NCBI RefSeq assembly: GCF_024347515.1
Contig: NZ_AP025492.1
Location: 2,790,001 to 2,854,000 of the forward strand
DNA: 64,000 bases
Origin: Vibrio gigantis
GTDB taxonomy: Bacteria; Pseudomonadota; Gammaproteobacteria; Enterobacterales; Vibrionaceae
Direction: 5' to 3'
Shown here: positions 1-10,003 of the stretch, in pieces
Layout of the letters: each line of letters begins with the position of its first letter
How positions within the stretch are numbered: the stretch's first letter is position 1
The notes under the pieces: model-generated
Told to the model about the DNA's origin: nothing
Seen by the model: only the letters and a program-made list of their open reading frames with translations
Database searches by the model: none
Translations under genes and position numbers: made by a program

Positions 1-1701
1 GCCGAAAAATTCTATCAAGAAGCGAAAACCTACCTCGAGCAACGTTACTCTGAAAAGGTCACCATCGACTATCATATTGCGGTCGGTGAATTTTATCTGA
101 CTCACAAAGAGTACAACCATGCGTTATCTGAGTTGCTGTATGGCTACTGGAAATCAGTAGAAGGTAATCTGAGTTCACGCTTAGCCAAAGTAAATCGCCT
201 GCTTGCTCAGCTTTTCTTTGAGCGCCAAGTGTTAGATAAAGCGCTAGAACACCTTTCTCAAGCTGCTGATTTTTATGATAACTTTGAAAACTCGCCTGTT
301 TTAGCACAAGTGCTTAAGAAAATGGGTGATGTGTACTTCTATCAAGGAAAATATAACCTTGCCTTGGTGCATTTCTTCAACGTTCTTGATCATGAAAGCA
401 CTGACCGAGATATCCATCAAGTCATTGATATTCGCCTAAGCCTATCAGCGACTTACTTACGCCTTTATAACTACCCTCTAGCAGAACAGTACCTAACCCG
501 TGCCCTTGAGCTGCTGGAATACACCGATATTCCAAAGCTGGAAGGTCGTGCTGCACTGTTATCGGCAGGGTTGGCTTATCACCTGCAAGAAAGCGAAGAC
601 GTGATCAAACATGCGACACGTGCGCTTGAGATATCACGTCAGATAGAGAACATGCGTCTTTCACAACGTTCGTACTATTTACTCTCTTTGGGCTATGAGC
701 AGGCAGGCAGGCCACAGCAAGCTTTGGCAAACCTCAAGCAGTACAACAGCCTTGTCTCTTTAGAGCAGCAAAAACTTAACCGTGTTGGCGAAGACGCGTT
801 CCGTCAACAGAAAGAGTTTGCAGAACAAACCCTGCACTACGCTGGCCAAGCACAAGAGCTAGAGCAATACAAACTGGAGCATCGTAAGTTCCAAAAGATA
901 TCGTTCGCCCTATTCCTGTTCAGCATTGTCTTGTTCTTCTTTGTGCTGCGCCGAGGCTACATCATCCAAACCTTAGCCAAAGAAGTAGACTCACTGCGCA
1001 CCGATCTATTTACGCACTCACGTTCTAAGCTTCCAAACCTAAGAATGCTCAATGCGAAGCTCTCGAACTCGCTAGAACAAACCAGCCAAACCTTTGAGCA
1101 ATGGCAGCTTGGTGAATTGATTCATGAACCACTCAATGACCGTTTACGCTTCGTGATGATCGATTTACCGTTCTTACGCAATATGTACACGCAGAACGGT
1201 TACAAAGCCGGTCTAGAGCTCGAAGACGCTTTCGGCGAGTTCCTAAAATCTAAGCTTGAAGGCCCAGCTCGTGTTTACCACTTCTCAGATGCGAACCTGC
1301 TTTATATCGAGCCAAACGCGGACCGTGATTTATCGCCAGAGGCCATGTTCAGAAAGATACAATCTTGGGTGAATGACTTCGAAACAGAGCGTAACATCAA
1401 CCGAACGGTTCGTATGGGCATCGCTGACTACCCATTTTTACCACGCGCTTATACCGCAATTAACGATCAAGAGTTGCTCGACGTATTATTGATGTCGACC
1501 AACCTAGCGCGTGAGATCAGTCTCAAAGAACGCAGTAGCCAGTGGGTCTATCTAAAAGCTATCGACAATGCACCCGCAGCGAGCCTTGCAACTGGTAATA
1601 TAAGAGAAGCATGTAAACATGCGATTAATCAAGGGTTAATAAAAATACAATCCTCGTACCAGAATGAGGACAACATCAAAAAAATGCTAAAAGATGACTG
1701 A
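1..1701 (+). CDS. TPR-repeat membrane protein with degenerate GGDEF-like domain (5' partial)
   Basis: The reading frame is open from the first base, so the true start lies upstream; the TTG at 133 is internal. The first ~290 codons are helical repeats of tetratricopeptide type (for example the stretches around LAQVLKKMGDVYFYQGKYNL and LAEQYLTRALELLE). A single hydrophobic segment (ISFALFLFSIVLFFFVL, about bases 898-950) follows. The C-terminal ~210 residues resemble a GGDEF fold in length and spacing, but where the active-site loop should be I read YHFSDANLLYIEPN, with no GG(D/E)EF. It is therefore probably catalytically dead and may sense or regulate. It sits 118 bp upstream of an apparently intact diguanylate cyclase on the same strand, which suggests a functional pair. 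The assignment of the C-terminal domain is inference. Confidence 0.7.
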   Translation, partial: AEKFYQEAKTYLEQRYSEKVTIDYHIAVGEFYLTHKEYNHALSELLYGYWKSVEGNLSSRLAKVNRLLAQLFFERQVLDKALEHLSQAADFYDNFENSPVLAQVLKKMGDVYFYQGKYNLALVHFFNVLDHESTDRDIHQVIDIRLSLSATYLRLYNYPLAEQYLTRALELLEYTDIPKLEGRAALLSAGLAYHLQESEDVIKHATRALEISRQIENMRLSQRSYYLLSLGYEQAGRPQQALANLKQYNSLVSLEQQKLNRVGEDAFRQQKEFAEQTLHYAGQAQELEQYKLEHRKFQKISFALFLFSIVLFFFVLRRGYIIQTLAKEVDSLRTDLFTHSRSKLPNLRMLNAKLSNSLEQTSQTFEQWQLGELIHEPLNDRLRFVMIDLPFLRNMYTQNGYKAGLELEDAFGEFLKSKLEGPARVYHFSDANLLYIEPNADRDLSPEAMFRKIQSWVNDFETERNINRTVRMGIADYPFLPRAYTAINDQELLDVLLMSTNLAREISLKERSSQWVYLKAIDNAPAASLATGNIREACKHAINQGLIKIQSSYQNEDNIKKMLKDD

Positions 1702-1819
1702 TTTGCGAGCGGTTAAGAGCAGCAAGTCGTGACCTTATTTTTAGTTTTGTTATTATCGATGTAACGGAATTTCATCAAAATGATCGAGCTCGGTCTACGC
1801 GGCGCTAATAAATACATCT

Positions 1820-3385
1820 ATGGGCATTCTTGAAAAAGACATTCAGGCGCAACTCCACCAGCTGAAATCTCAGTTGGAGCAGGTCCGTTTGACGCAAAGG
1901 GACACCTCGTTCAAATTTATTAGAGAACAGAAAGTTCTGAAACGTATCGTCACATCTTTAAGTGATGCATGTGTTGGCAGTAACAGCCATTTAGATGAAA
2001 ACCTCATTGCCCTTAGGGAAGAGCTAGAAAAGCAAAAAGACATTAGCTCGATGATCCCAAAGCTGGCAGTATTAGAAAGGATGCTTAAGCAGAAAACGTT
2101 GGCTATGGATAAACAGAACGGATATCTGGACGATAGCATTAAGCACAGTGGGGAAACGCTGCAGCGCATAACTGGCCTTCCAGCACAGCTTAAACGCGAC
2201 CTACGAAACTTACTTAGCTTCTCCGAATGCAATGGCAGTCAAAAAGTCGATCATGCCATGAAACTTCTCGGTATTTATGAGCGTGCCATTAAGATTATGG
2301 CGAATAACTCACGCACGCATTTTGCCGACGCTACATATTCTCCGGAACAAGAACTCCTTTCCGACCTATCAAATGAACTACAACATCTGATCACTGAACT
2401 CGATTTTGAGGGTGAATCGGGTGATTTACTTACTGATATTCGAGCGAAGTTGCTGCTTGGTGTTTCCACACAAAGCCTACTTGAGCTGACACTTCAGATC
2501 CTAAAACTGGTTATTGAAGGCACCAATCTAGAACGTAAAAAGTCTGAACAATTTGTTGATCAGCTTAATTCATCCCTGGCTTCTAGTATCAAAACGGCAG
2601 ACCAAAACGCTGATCAGAGCCAAAGTTACTTTGAGCACCGCCAAGGCCTTAATTCTGAATTAAATGAACTTGTCACTAAGAGCCAAAACTCGGTAGAGAA
2701 AGCGAAGGATATTGATAGTTTAAAGCGTTCGATTAATCCACTACTCAGTGAAATTGCCTCTCTTTCGGAAAGGCTAAATCACGCAGAGCAGAAAGAACAA
2801 GCTCTAATAGAGAGAATGAGTTACGGAAAGGCTCAGTTAGATTCACTCTATGAAGTGACCCAAGATTACCGTAAGCGTTTGGAAGATCAGGCTCAGCGCA
2901 TGCTGCTTGACCCTCTGACTAAGGTTTACAATCGTACTGCTTTTACCGATCGCTTAGAGCTTGAATATCGCCGCTGGATCCGCGCACAGCACTCACTGCG
3001 CGTAGTACTTCTGGACATCGACAACTTCAAAGCCATTAACGATAGCTTTGGTTATACCGCGGGCGACAAAGCACTCAAGATCATTGCAAGAACTATCACC
3101 AAAGAAGCTGGCACCACCGATACTGTGGCGCGTTTTTCAGGTGAAGAGTTTGTCTTACTGCTACCAGAGCAAACCGATGAATATTGCCACCAGGTCATTC
3201 AAAACATTCAGACTCAAGTAAGCCGCTTACCCTTTAAGTTTCGTGACCAACAAATCACCATTACTTTATGCGCGGCAAGTACTCAATTTAAAGAGTCAGA
3301 TACACCGGAAGAAGTACTAGAGCGACTCAATACAACGTTAAATAAAGCAAAACAACGTGGTAACAACCAACTTGTTTGGCACTAA
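1820..3385 (+). CDS. GGDEF-domain protein, probable diguanylate cyclase
   Basis: 521 residues. The N-terminal ~350 residues are charged, helical and coiled-coil-like, with no transmembrane segment, so the protein is probably cytoplasmic. The GGDEF domain begins near residue 363 with DPLTKVYNRTAF. It carries the metal/nucleotide segment LLDIDNFKAINDSFGYTAGD and the active-site loop FSGEEF at residues 439-444. The first glycine of the signature is serine (SGEEF); such variants are active in several known cyclases, so c-di-GMP synthesis from two GTP is likely but not certain. No RxxD inhibitory site is obvious five residues before the loop. There is no EAL domain. The stimulus sensed by the N-terminal part is unknown. 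Confidence 0.85.
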   Translation: MGILEKDIQAQLHQLKSQLEQVRLTQRDTSFKFIREQKVLKRIVTSLSDACVGSNSHLDENLIALREELEKQKDISSMIPKLAVLERMLKQKTLAMDKQNGYLDDSIKHSGETLQRITGLPAQLKRDLRNLLSFSECNGSQKVDHAMKLLGIYERAIKIMANNSRTHFADATYSPEQELLSDLSNELQHLITELDFEGESGDLLTDIRAKLLLGVSTQSLLELTLQILKLVIEGTNLERKKSEQFVDQLNSSLASSIKTADQNADQSQSYFEHRQGLNSELNELVTKSQNSVEKAKDIDSLKRSINPLLSEIASLSERLNHAEQKEQALIERMSYGKAQLDSLYEVTQDYRKRLEDQAQRMLLDPLTKVYNRTAFTDRLELEYRRWIRAQHSLRVVLLDIDNFKAINDSFGYTAGDKALKIIARTITKEAGTTDTVARFSGEEFVLLLPEQTDEYCHQVIQNIQTQVSRLPFKFRDQQITITLCAASTQFKESDTPEEVLERLNTTLNKAKQRGNNQLVWH

Positions 3386-3627
3386 GCAGCCCTAGATTTA
3401 ATTTATTTCATTTTTTCAAATACTTATCACATACCATTTCCCTCAATGTTTGCTAAGCTAATGATTAACATTCGCTTAACAAGCATTCTTGGCAAGCAAC
3501 GCTGTCGTATTCGTTTCGTCTGGTTAACTCTCTCCCACCTTTAACCAAACACTTTCAACGTTTGCTTCTCACTCTCGAGCCAGAGGGTCACTTCAACGCC
3601 CCCAGCTCTTTTCAACAAGGAGGCACT

Positions 3628-4992
3628 ATGATCACTCATATCAGCCCTGCCGGTAGCATGGATTTACTCTCTCAACTTGAGGTTGAGCGTCTTAAGAAAA
3701 CCGCATCTAGTGATTTGTACCAACTGTATCGTAACTGTACGTTAGCAGTCCTGAACTCGGGTAGCCACACCGACAACTCCAAAGAGTTACTCGATAAATA
3801 TCTCTCATTCGATGTTGAGGTGGTGCGCCGTGAACGTGGCATCAAACTCGAACTGAGTAATCCACCAGAGCATGCCTTTGTCGATGGTGAAATCATCAAG
3901 GGCATTCAAGAACACCTCTTCTCAGTGCTACGTGACATCGTTTATGTCAACATGCACTTAGCCGATAACCAAAGGCTCAATCTGACGAATGCCACTCACA
4001 TTACTAACCTTGTATTTGGCATCTTGAGAAATGCAGGTGCGCTGACTCCAGGCATCGAGCCTAACCTGATTGTATGTTGGGGCGGACACTCTATTAATGC
4101 GAGCGAATACCAATACACTCGTGAAGTCGGTAATGAATTGGGACTGCGTGAACTGAACATCTGTACGGGTTGTGGACCGGGCGCGATGGAAGGCCCAATG
4201 AAAGGTGCTGCGATTGGTCACGCAAAACAACGTTATACCGAGCATCGTTATCTAGGGCTGACCGAGCCTTCGATCATTGCGGCTGAGCCACCAAACCCGA
4301 TCGTGAATGAACTGGTGATTATGCCCGATATCGAGAAGCGTCTTGAGGCATTCGTTCGTATGGCGCATGGCATCATTATTTTCCCAGGCGGCCCCGGCAC
4401 GGCCGAAGAGCTACTATACATCTTAGGGATCATGATGCACCCGAATAACGCCGAGCAGCCAATGCCGATTGTCTTAACTGGCTCGAAAGAGAGTGAAGCT
4501 TACTTCCGTTCAATCGATAAGTTCATTGGTGAAACTCTAGGGCCTGAGGCGCAAAAGCATTATGAGATCGTGATTGACGACCCAGCACGCGCTGCGAAAA
4601 TCATGAAACAAGCGATGCCAGATGTGCGCTCTCACCGTAAAGAGACCGGTGATGCCTACAGCTACAACTGGTCACTGCATATTGAGCCTGAGTTCCAACT
4701 GCCATTCGACCCAACACACGAGTCTATGGCGGCGCTTGATCTTCATATGGACCAGAAAACGGAGAGCCTAGCCGCTAATTTACGTAAAGCGTTCTCTGGC
4801 ATTGTCGCTGGTAATGTCAAAGCCGAGGGTATTCTGGAGATCGAGAAGCACGGCCCATTCCTGATTGATGGCGACAAAGAGCTGATGACCAAAATGGACC
4901 AACTGCTGAATGACTTTGTTGAGCAACATCGAATGAAGCTACCGGGCGGCACTGATTACGTGCCTTGCTATAAAATCGCACCTAGCGATTAG
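3628..4992 (+). CDS. ppnN: Pyrimidine/purine nucleotide 5'-monophosphate nucleosidase PpnN
   Basis: 454 residues, the same length as E. coli PpnN (YgdH). The start at 3628 is chosen because a strong AAGGAGG lies just upstream and the protein then begins [20 protein letters not shown], like the E. coli protein; an upstream in-frame TTG at 3562 is rejected. The LOG/Rossmann-type core shows [14 protein letters not shown] and the signature [15 protein letters not shown]. The family splits NMPs, mainly GMP and other purine nucleotides, into base and ribose 5-phosphate and is controlled by (p)ppGpp in E. coli. It is followed by its own terminator, then by xni; in E. coli ygdH and xni are also close. 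Confidence 0.95.
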   Translation: MITHISPAGSMDLLSQLEVERLKKTASSDLYQLYRNCTLAVLNSGSHTDNSKELLDKYLSFDVEVVRRERGIKLELSNPPEHAFVDGEIIKGIQEHLFSVLRDIVYVNMHLADNQRLNLTNATHITNLVFGILRNAGALTPGIEPNLIVCWGGHSINASEYQYTREVGNELGLRELNICTGCGPGAMEGPMKGAAIGHAKQRYTEHRYLGLTEPSIIAAEPPNPIVNELVIMPDIEKRLEAFVRMAHGIIIFPGGPGTAEELLYILGIMMHPNNAEQPMPIVLTGSKESEAYFRSIDKFIGETLGPEAQKHYEIVIDDPARAAKIMKQAMPDVRSHRKETGDAYSYNWSLHIEPEFQLPFDPTHESMAALDLHMDQKTESLAANLRKAFSGIVAGNVKAEGILEIEKHGPFLIDGDKELMTKMDQLLNDFVEQHRMKLPGGTDYVPCYKIAPSD

Positions 4993-5107
4993 GCACAGTC
5001 ATTCACTAGTAACTAAATAAGTGATAACCAATTGGCAGGCATAAAGTTAATCAGGTGATGACGTTTACGTTGCTAACGTTTCAACTCACCAAGTGATACG
5101 TTACTAT

Positions 5108-5130
5108 AAGGGGCTAGCAGCCCCTTTTTT
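5108..5130 (+). terminator. Rho-independent terminator after ppnN
   Basis: An 8-bp stem (AAGGGGCT / AGCCCCTT) with a 3-nt loop runs into a T-run. It lies 116 bp past the ppnN stop and 22 bp before the xni start. Confidence 0.85.
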
Positions 5131-5152
5131 ATTGTCTATTTAGTGGAAACTT

Positions 5153-5923
5153 ATGTCTATCCATCTTGTTATTATCGATGCCTTAAACCTCATCCGACGC
5201 GTGCACTCCGTTCAGCCGGATCCAACCGATATAGCAAGAACCATCACTACGACAACTCGCACTCTCAATAAAATTCTGACTGAATCAAAGCCCACTCACA
5301 TCATCGCAGTATTTGATCACCACTTACAAGATCGAGGCTGGCGTGCAGAAGTGCTTCCAGCTTATAAGCAGAACCGAAAACCGATGCCAGAACCATTAAT
5401 GAAAGGCCTTGATGCTATCCAACAGGCTTGGTGGGAGTTAGGCATTGATTCACTGTTATCTGATGGTGATGAAGCGGATGATCTAGTCGCAACACTGGCA
5501 AAAAAAGTGGCTGACCACGGAGAAACTGTCACTATAATCTCGACAGACAAAGGGTATTGCCAACTGTTGTCACCCACTCTGCAGATCCGTGATTACTTCC
5601 AGCACCGTTGGTTAGATAAACCCTTTATCGAAGCTGAATTCGGCGTTAAACCTGAACAACTGGCGGATTACTGGGGGTTAACGGGCGTCAGCTCTAGCCA
5701 AGTACCGGGCATTCCAGGTGTCGGGCCAAAAGCCGCCAAAGAAATATTAACCACTTATCCAGATATTGAAACTGCCTATCAAGCAGAAGATCTACCGAAA
5801 AAGTATCGTAAAAAGTTCGACGAACACATTGAATCAGCTCGTGTATGTAAGCAAGTCTCTGCACTCAAAACCGATATTGATCTTGGGTTCAATCTGCAAG
5901 ATATTCGCTTCTCTGGTAATTAA
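5153..5923 (+). CDS. xni: Flap endonuclease Xni (exonuclease IX)
   Basis: 256 residues, against 251 in E. coli. It starts MSIHLVIIDALNLIRRVHS, the 5'-3' exonuclease N-terminus seen in the Pol I N-domain and T5 exonuclease. Metal-binding acidic clusters are visible (VFDHH, DGDEADDLVATL, STDKGY). A helix-hairpin-helix (PGIPGVGPKAAKEIL) that contacts DNA follows. The family cleaves 5' flaps; the bacterial ExoIX/Xni group has fewer acidic metal ligands than FEN/PolA enzymes. It has its own terminator-insulated position between ppnN and the exported endonuclease. Confidence 0.93.
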   Translation: MSIHLVIIDALNLIRRVHSVQPDPTDIARTITTTTRTLNKILTESKPTHIIAVFDHHLQDRGWRAEVLPAYKQNRKPMPEPLMKGLDAIQQAWWELGIDSLLSDGDEADDLVATLAKKVADHGETVTIISTDKGYCQLLSPTLQIRDYFQHRWLDKPFIEAEFGVKPEQLADYWGLTGVSSSQVPGIPGVGPKAAKEILTTYPDIETAYQAEDLPKKYRKKFDEHIESARVCKQVSALKTDIDLGFNLQDIRFSGN

Positions 5924-6090
5924 GCTTAACACTTATGGATGTTCATCCTTTCTGTTGTGTTCTCCGTTACATTCACAATTTAATCATAATGTTAATCAAT
6001 ACCTTACCAAGTATTGATTAACATTAAGCCTTCATCACAGTCTTATTGATATAAGTATTTAATTTCATTGCTCCAATAAGGAGAAACACA

Positions 6091-6852
6091 ATGAAAAACA
6101 TACTTTTATTATCATTAACGACCCTCTTACTTAATATCACACCTCTTGCTGTCGCAACCGAAGCTTGTGGTGAACATCTCGCTAAAGGCTTGCCTTCAGA
6201 ATCTTCTGACCAAGTACTTTGTCGAACCGGTTATGCCATTGGCTACAACTATTCCATGAAGAATGCTGATTGGGTTGCCTACCATGTCACCGCAGAAAGC
6301 ATCAATGGGCAGTTCAAACGAAGTAATCGCTTTAAAGCCGACTCAGAACTCCCTGAATACGCCCAGTCAACACTAAGTGATTACTCAAAATCCGGCTATG
6401 ACCGCGGCCACCTTGCTCCGTCTGCTGCAATGGACTTCAGCGAAATATCGATGCAAGAAAGCTTCTTGCTAAGCAATATGTCACCACAGCTTCCTGGGTT
6501 TAACCGAGTTGGCTGGCGATTGCTAGAAGAACATGTGCGTGACCTTGCCAATGAATATCAAGAGCTCTATGTGGTGACAGGCCCTATTTATGATGGGAAT
6601 GAAGCCTTTATTGGCAATGGCGTCGTGATTCCAAGTGCATTCTACAAAGTGATTCTCGACCCGTATTACAACGATGCGATTGCTTTTATTGTGCCTCATC
6701 GTGACGTATCGAGCAGTGAACTCGCAAGCTTTGTCACAACCATTGATGAGGTAGAAGCCCGCACCAACTTGGATTTCTTCGCAAACACTAGCGATGATGT
6801 AGAAAGTGATATGGAAGCAATGCTTTGGGAAATGTGGCCTACCTCAGAGTAA
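6091..6852 (+). CDS. Exported DNA/RNA non-specific endonuclease (NucA/Serratia nuclease family)
   Basis: 253 residues with an N-terminal signal peptide (MKNILLLSLTTLLLNITPLAVATEA). A classical ATAAGGAG ribosome site precedes the start. The beta-beta-alpha-metal active site is complete: DRGH at residues 104-107 gives the general-base histidine. The downstream SNMSPQLPGFNRVGWRLLE supplies the metal-binding asparagine, and VVTGPIYDG follows. Family members cut single- and double-stranded DNA and RNA in the periplasm or outside the cell. In Vibrio such enzymes can supply nucleotides or limit incoming DNA; which applies here is not shown by the sequence. Confidence 0.92.
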   Translation: MKNILLLSLTTLLLNITPLAVATEACGEHLAKGLPSESSDQVLCRTGYAIGYNYSMKNADWVAYHVTAESINGQFKRSNRFKADSELPEYAQSTLSDYSKSGYDRGHLAPSAAMDFSEISMQESFLLSNMSPQLPGFNRVGWRLLEEHVRDLANEYQELYVVTGPIYDGNEAFIGNGVVIPSAFYKVILDPYYNDAIAFIVPHRDVSSSELASFVTTIDEVEARTNLDFFANTSDDVESDMEAMLWEMWPTSE

Positions 6853-6864
6853 ACCTCTTACAAT

Positions 6865-6893
6865 AAAAAAACGCTCCTTATTAGGAGCGTTTT
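6865..6893. terminator. Bidirectional terminator between the endonuclease gene and rlmM
   Basis: AAAACGCTCCT ... AGGAGCGTTTT forms an 11-bp stem with A and T tracts on both sides. It lies between two convergent genes and can serve both. Confidence 0.85.
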
Positions 6894-6911
6894 ATGTTCA
6901 TTAACCGCGTA

Positions 6912-8003
6912 TTAGTGCGGTGAGATGTTTGAAAGCGACTGAATATGAACCGTGATCTCTTCACGATCGTGGTAAAGGTGCTTAGCTTGCATCTTGAACT
7001 TCACTTTGTTCTCAATAAGGAACACTTTTAGGTTCTCGATATCCTGCAGTACTTCATCATAACGGCCTTTCATTGGCAGTTTCAGGTTGAATAGTGCTTC
7101 TTGTGCCCAACCTTTGATGATCCACTCACCCATAAGGTGTGCAACGCGAGCCGGCTTCTCAACCATGTCACAGATAATCCATGTCACGTTCTTACGGTCT
7201 GGTTCGAATTTAAAGCCATCCACCATGTGGTGCTTAATCTGACCCGTTTCCATTAGGCTGTCTGCCATCATGCCGTTATCAACACAGTGAACGAACATAG
7301 AACGTTTCACTAGTTGGTAAGTCCAACCGCCTGGGCAAGCACCTAAATCTACACCCCACATACCCGGAGCCAGACGCTCGTCCCACTCATCACGCGGGAT
7401 GAATACGTGGAACGCTTCTTCTAACTTCAATGTAGAACGGCTTGGTGCATCTGATGGGAATTTCAGACGAGGAATACCCATGAAGAACTGTGAGTTGTTC
7501 GACGGGTAAGAGTAACCCACAAAACAGTGACCCGGAGCGATGAAGCATAAATGAAGCACGGGCTTCTTAGCGTTGTCTTTCGCTGTCATCAGGCCTTTGC
7601 CACGCATAGCTTGGCGCATTGGCACTGTAAACTTACGGCAGAACTTCAAAAGCTCTTTTGCTTCGTTAGTATCTGGCGTTTCAATACGGATATCACCACA
7701 ACGAGGGAAACCTTCTTTCTCAGAAAGCGCCTCAAGAATTGGAGAAATACGGTCATCGGTTGGCAGGTCTTTAATTTCAACAGCCACTGCTAGCATTTGA
7801 CGAGCAAAGATCAGTGATTGGAAATCGATCTCTTTGATCAACTTATCCGCTTCACCTGCTTGGTAACATTCAAACAATACAAAGCCTGTATTGTTCTTTA
7901 GGCGAGGAAAACCAAACACTTCCAGTTGTGTTGCCTTGTCTTGAATTTCGCCAGCACATTCTTTTTCAAAACCAGAGCGACAATAAAGTAGTACGTGTTT
8001 CAC
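6912..8003 (-). CDS. rlmM: 23S rRNA C2498 2'-O-ribose methyltransferase RlmM
   Basis: 363 residues (E. coli 366). The GTG at 8003 is chosen: AGAGGT lies 7 bp upstream and the product begins (V)[19 protein letters not shown], as in the family. The longer frame to 8099 overlaps ygdD and is rejected. It has an N-terminal THUMP-like part and a Rossmann RrmJ/FtsJ-type methyltransferase with the SAM loop [13 protein letters not shown], then [10 protein letters not shown] and [10 protein letters not shown] carrying the catalytic Asp and Lys. It modifies 23S rRNA before ribosome assembly. Its start overlaps the ygdD stop by 4 nt (GTGA), so translation is probably coupled. It is the last gene of the gcvA operon. 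Confidence 0.95.
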   Translation of the reverse strand: MKHVLLYCRSGFEKECAGEIQDKATQLEVFGFPRLKNNTGFVLFECYQAGEADKLIKEIDFQSLIFARQMLAVAVEIKDLPTDDRISPILEALSEKEGFPRCGDIRIETPDTNEAKELLKFCRKFTVPMRQAMRGKGLMTAKDNAKKPVLHLCFIAPGHCFVGYSYPSNNSQFFMGIPRLKFPSDAPSRSTLKLEEAFHVFIPRDEWDERLAPGMWGVDLGACPGGWTYQLVKRSMFVHCVDNGMMADSLMETGQIKHHMVDGFKFEPDRKNVTWIICDMVEKPARVAHLMGEWIIKGWAQEALFNLKLPMKGRYDEVLQDIENLKVFLIENKVKFKMQAKHLYHDREEITVHIQSLSNISPH

Positions 8004-8398
8004 TGAGTTACCTCTTTTATATTCAAAGCAGCGAAGGAGAAGACTCCCCAACCAATGATAAATAGTAGACCACCAAACGGGGTTATTGGGCCAAACCATT
8101 TTATTCCTGTCAGTGCCAGCGCATACAGGCTGCCACTAAAACAAAGGATGCCGATGATAAAGCAAATTGCCGCAATGAAAAAATATTTTTGTGATTTAGC
8201 GCCAAGTTTCATCTGTAGCAGAGCACCACACGCCAATATCGCTAACGTATGAATAAACTGATACTGAACACCAGTCTCAAATACACCTAACAGATACTCA
8301 GGCAAGATAGCTTTCAAGCCGTGAGCGGCAAAGGCACCAAGCATCACTGCAATTGCGCCAGAGAGGCCGGCAAACGTGAGTAAATACTTACTTCTCAT
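8000..8398 (-). CDS. ygdD: DUF423 inner membrane protein (YgdD family)
   Basis: 132 residues with four hydrophobic segments ([72 protein letters not shown]). It belongs to the small four-helix membrane family DUF423, whose function is not established. The start at 8398 has AGAGGTG upstream, and a 12-codon upstream extension is rejected. The 5' end overlaps the hydrolase stop by 11 nt and the 3' end overlaps the rlmM start. E. coli also has gcvA-ygdD-rlmM in this order. Confidence 0.9.
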   Translation of the reverse strand: MRSKYLLTFAGLSGAIAVMLGAFAAHGLKAILPEYLLGVFETGVQYQFIHTLAILACGALLQMKLGAKSQKYFFIAAICFIIGILCFSGSLYALALTGIKWFGPITPFGGLLFIIGWGVFSFAALNIKEVTQ

Positions 8399-9011
8399 TA
8401 AGCACCTCTTTGATAAACGCCGATAGTTTCTCAACGGTTAAGGCAATGTTCTGCTGCTCTGTGTAACCCGAACTCTTACGTGGCTTAAAGCTATGGTCGC
8501 CATCAGGAATAAATTCGACACGAATAGAATCCGACAGATCAAAGTCAGCAAACTCTTCACGCTTACCAAAAGTATCGCGCTCGCCTTGTAAAATAAGACA
8601 CGGCTTGGCTAACTCTGCGAGATGTTCGCCTTTATACTTCTCTGGTTTACCTGGCGGGTGGAAAGGAAAACCTAAACACGCCATCGCAGCCACTTTGTCT
8701 ACTTCAGACAAATGGCTCGCCATACGTCCTCCCATCGATTTACCGCCAATCACAAGCTTATCGGTATCAACCTGCTCAATAACCTCTTGGTAGGCTTCAA
8801 GTAGCTTAGGTGCTCTGTCAGGTGGCCGACGCTTACCATCTTCCGCACGCTTAATCATATAAGGGAAATTGAAGCGAACTACTCGTATCCCTTTAAAGGC
8901 TAATCCTTTTGCTACCGACTGCATGAACTCATGATCCATGCCTGCTCCAGCACCATGGGCGAAGATAAAGGTAATTGGATTGTCTTCACCATCAATGATG
9001 ACGTTATTCAT
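8388..9011 (-). CDS. Alpha/beta hydrolase (KANL3/Tex30-like family)
   Basis: 207 residues. A complete alpha/beta hydrolase core is visible: oxyanion region IFAHGAGAGMDHEFM, nucleophile elbow GGKSMGGRMAS, acid in LQGERDTFGKREE and histidine in IPDGDHSFKPRK. No substrate can be assigned from sequence. The chosen ATG at 9011 overlaps the gcvA stop by 8 nt (ATGAATAA); the longer upstream frame runs through gcvA and is rejected. It lies between gcvA and ygdD, which are adjacent in E. coli, so it is an insertion into an otherwise conserved operon. Confidence 0.88.
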   Translation of the reverse strand: MNNVIIDGEDNPITFIFAHGAGAGMDHEFMQSVAKGLAFKGIRVVRFNFPYMIKRAEDGKRRPPDRAPKLLEAYQEVIEQVDTDKLVIGGKSMGGRMASHLSEVDKVAAMACLGFPFHPPGKPEKYKGEHLAELAKPCLILQGERDTFGKREEFADFDLSDSIRVEFIPDGDHSFKPRKSSGYTEQQNIALTVEKLSAFIKEVLNEK

Positions 9012-9912
9012 CGAGTAAATCCTCTTGTTCACTTTGCGCTTTCGCCAGCATCCAGTCTCGGAAGGTGGCGATACGGCCCATGTCGGCTTGTTTCTCATGA
9101 CAAACGACATAGAAGGCGTTCTTGCTCACCAACACTTCGTCGAAAGGCGCAATCAAACGACCCGCTTCGATTTCAGGTTGTGCCAATACGTTGTTGCCCA
9201 GTGCAATGCCCTGGCCGTGAGCTGCTGCTTGCAGCACCATGGTTGAGTGACTGAAGATAGGACCGTGATTAACGTTAACCCCGTCGATACCATTTTGCTT
9301 AGCAAACTGTTTCCAATCCTTTCGAGAGGTATCATGCAATAGCGTATGGCATGCTAAATCACTTAGAGATTCTAATGGTTTGTTTCCGAGCAGCACTGAA
9401 GGAGAACAAAGTGGAATCAGATATTCTTGATACAGCTTGTCAGCTCTTAGCCCCGACCAATTGCCTCGACCATAATAGATAGCAACGTCCACATCATCCG
9501 TTAGCGAGCCTTCATCCATATCCACGGCTTTGATTCGCACATCGATATCAGGTTCTTGCTGATTAAAATCAGCAAGCCTTGGTACCAACCATTGAATCGC
9601 AAAACTAGGCGGTAAACTGATGGTTAATGCGCCCTTTTCACTGCGCTCAAGCACTTTATCCGTCGCTTCTGCCAGTGATGTGAAAATATCTTTGATATCC
9701 AAGAAGTAGCTTTGACCTTCTTCAGTCAGCAGCAAAGAACGGTTTCTTCGGCGAAACAGCTTCAAAGATAAGAATTCTTCAAGCGCTTTGATCTGATGAC
9801 TGACTGCAGCTTGAGTAACAAACAACTCTTCTGCAGCACGCGTAAAACTCAAGTGTCGAGCAGCAGCTTCAAACACTCTTAGCGAGTTTAATGGGGGTAA
9901 TCGACGAGACAT
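9004..9912 (-). CDS. gcvA: LysR-type transcriptional regulator GcvA
   Basis: 302 residues (E. coli 305). The N-terminal winged helix-turn-helix (LPPLNSLRVFEAAARHLSFT, then AVSHQIKALEEFL) is followed by a type 2 periplasmic-binding effector domain. GcvA activates the glycine cleavage operon with glycine, represses it with purines, and activates gcvB. The identification is supported by the GcvB sRNA gene, which lies divergently just upstream exactly as in enteric bacteria. It is the first gene of an operon with the hydrolase, ygdD and rlmM, all joined by overlaps. Confidence 0.94.
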   Translation of the reverse strand: MSRRLPPLNSLRVFEAAARHLSFTRAAEELFVTQAAVSHQIKALEEFLSLKLFRRRNRSLLLTEEGQSYFLDIKDIFTSLAEATDKVLERSEKGALTISLPPSFAIQWLVPRLADFNQQEPDIDVRIKAVDMDEGSLTDDVDVAIYYGRGNWSGLRADKLYQEYLIPLCSPSVLLGNKPLESLSDLACHTLLHDTSRKDWKQFAKQNGIDGVNVNHGPIFSHSTMVLQAAAHGQGIALGNNVLAQPEIEAGRLIAPFDEVLVSKNAFYVVCHEKQADMGRIATFRDWMLAKAQSEQEDLLDE

Positions 9913-9968
9913 AGTTACTCTCTAAATAAGCATTAGTTTTTTTTATCTGAAACATTATAATTTGTCCA

Positions 9969-9997
9969 TTGCCTAGCGGCCAGAGAAATTCTATATT
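9969..9997 (+). promoter_or_regulatory. Probable sigma-70 promoter of gcvB
   Basis: TTGCCT at 9969-9974 and TATATT at 9992-9997 are separated by 17 bp, placing the RNA start near 10004. The ~55 bp between this and the gcvA start should also hold the GcvA binding sites, though I cannot assign them exactly. Confidence 0.65.
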
Positions 9998-10003
9998 TCA
10001 TCC

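Noticed and set aside
5766..6017. An 83-codon frame overlapping the end of xni
   Set aside because: It is mostly an alternate reading of xni, and the extra part lies in an AT-rich gap.
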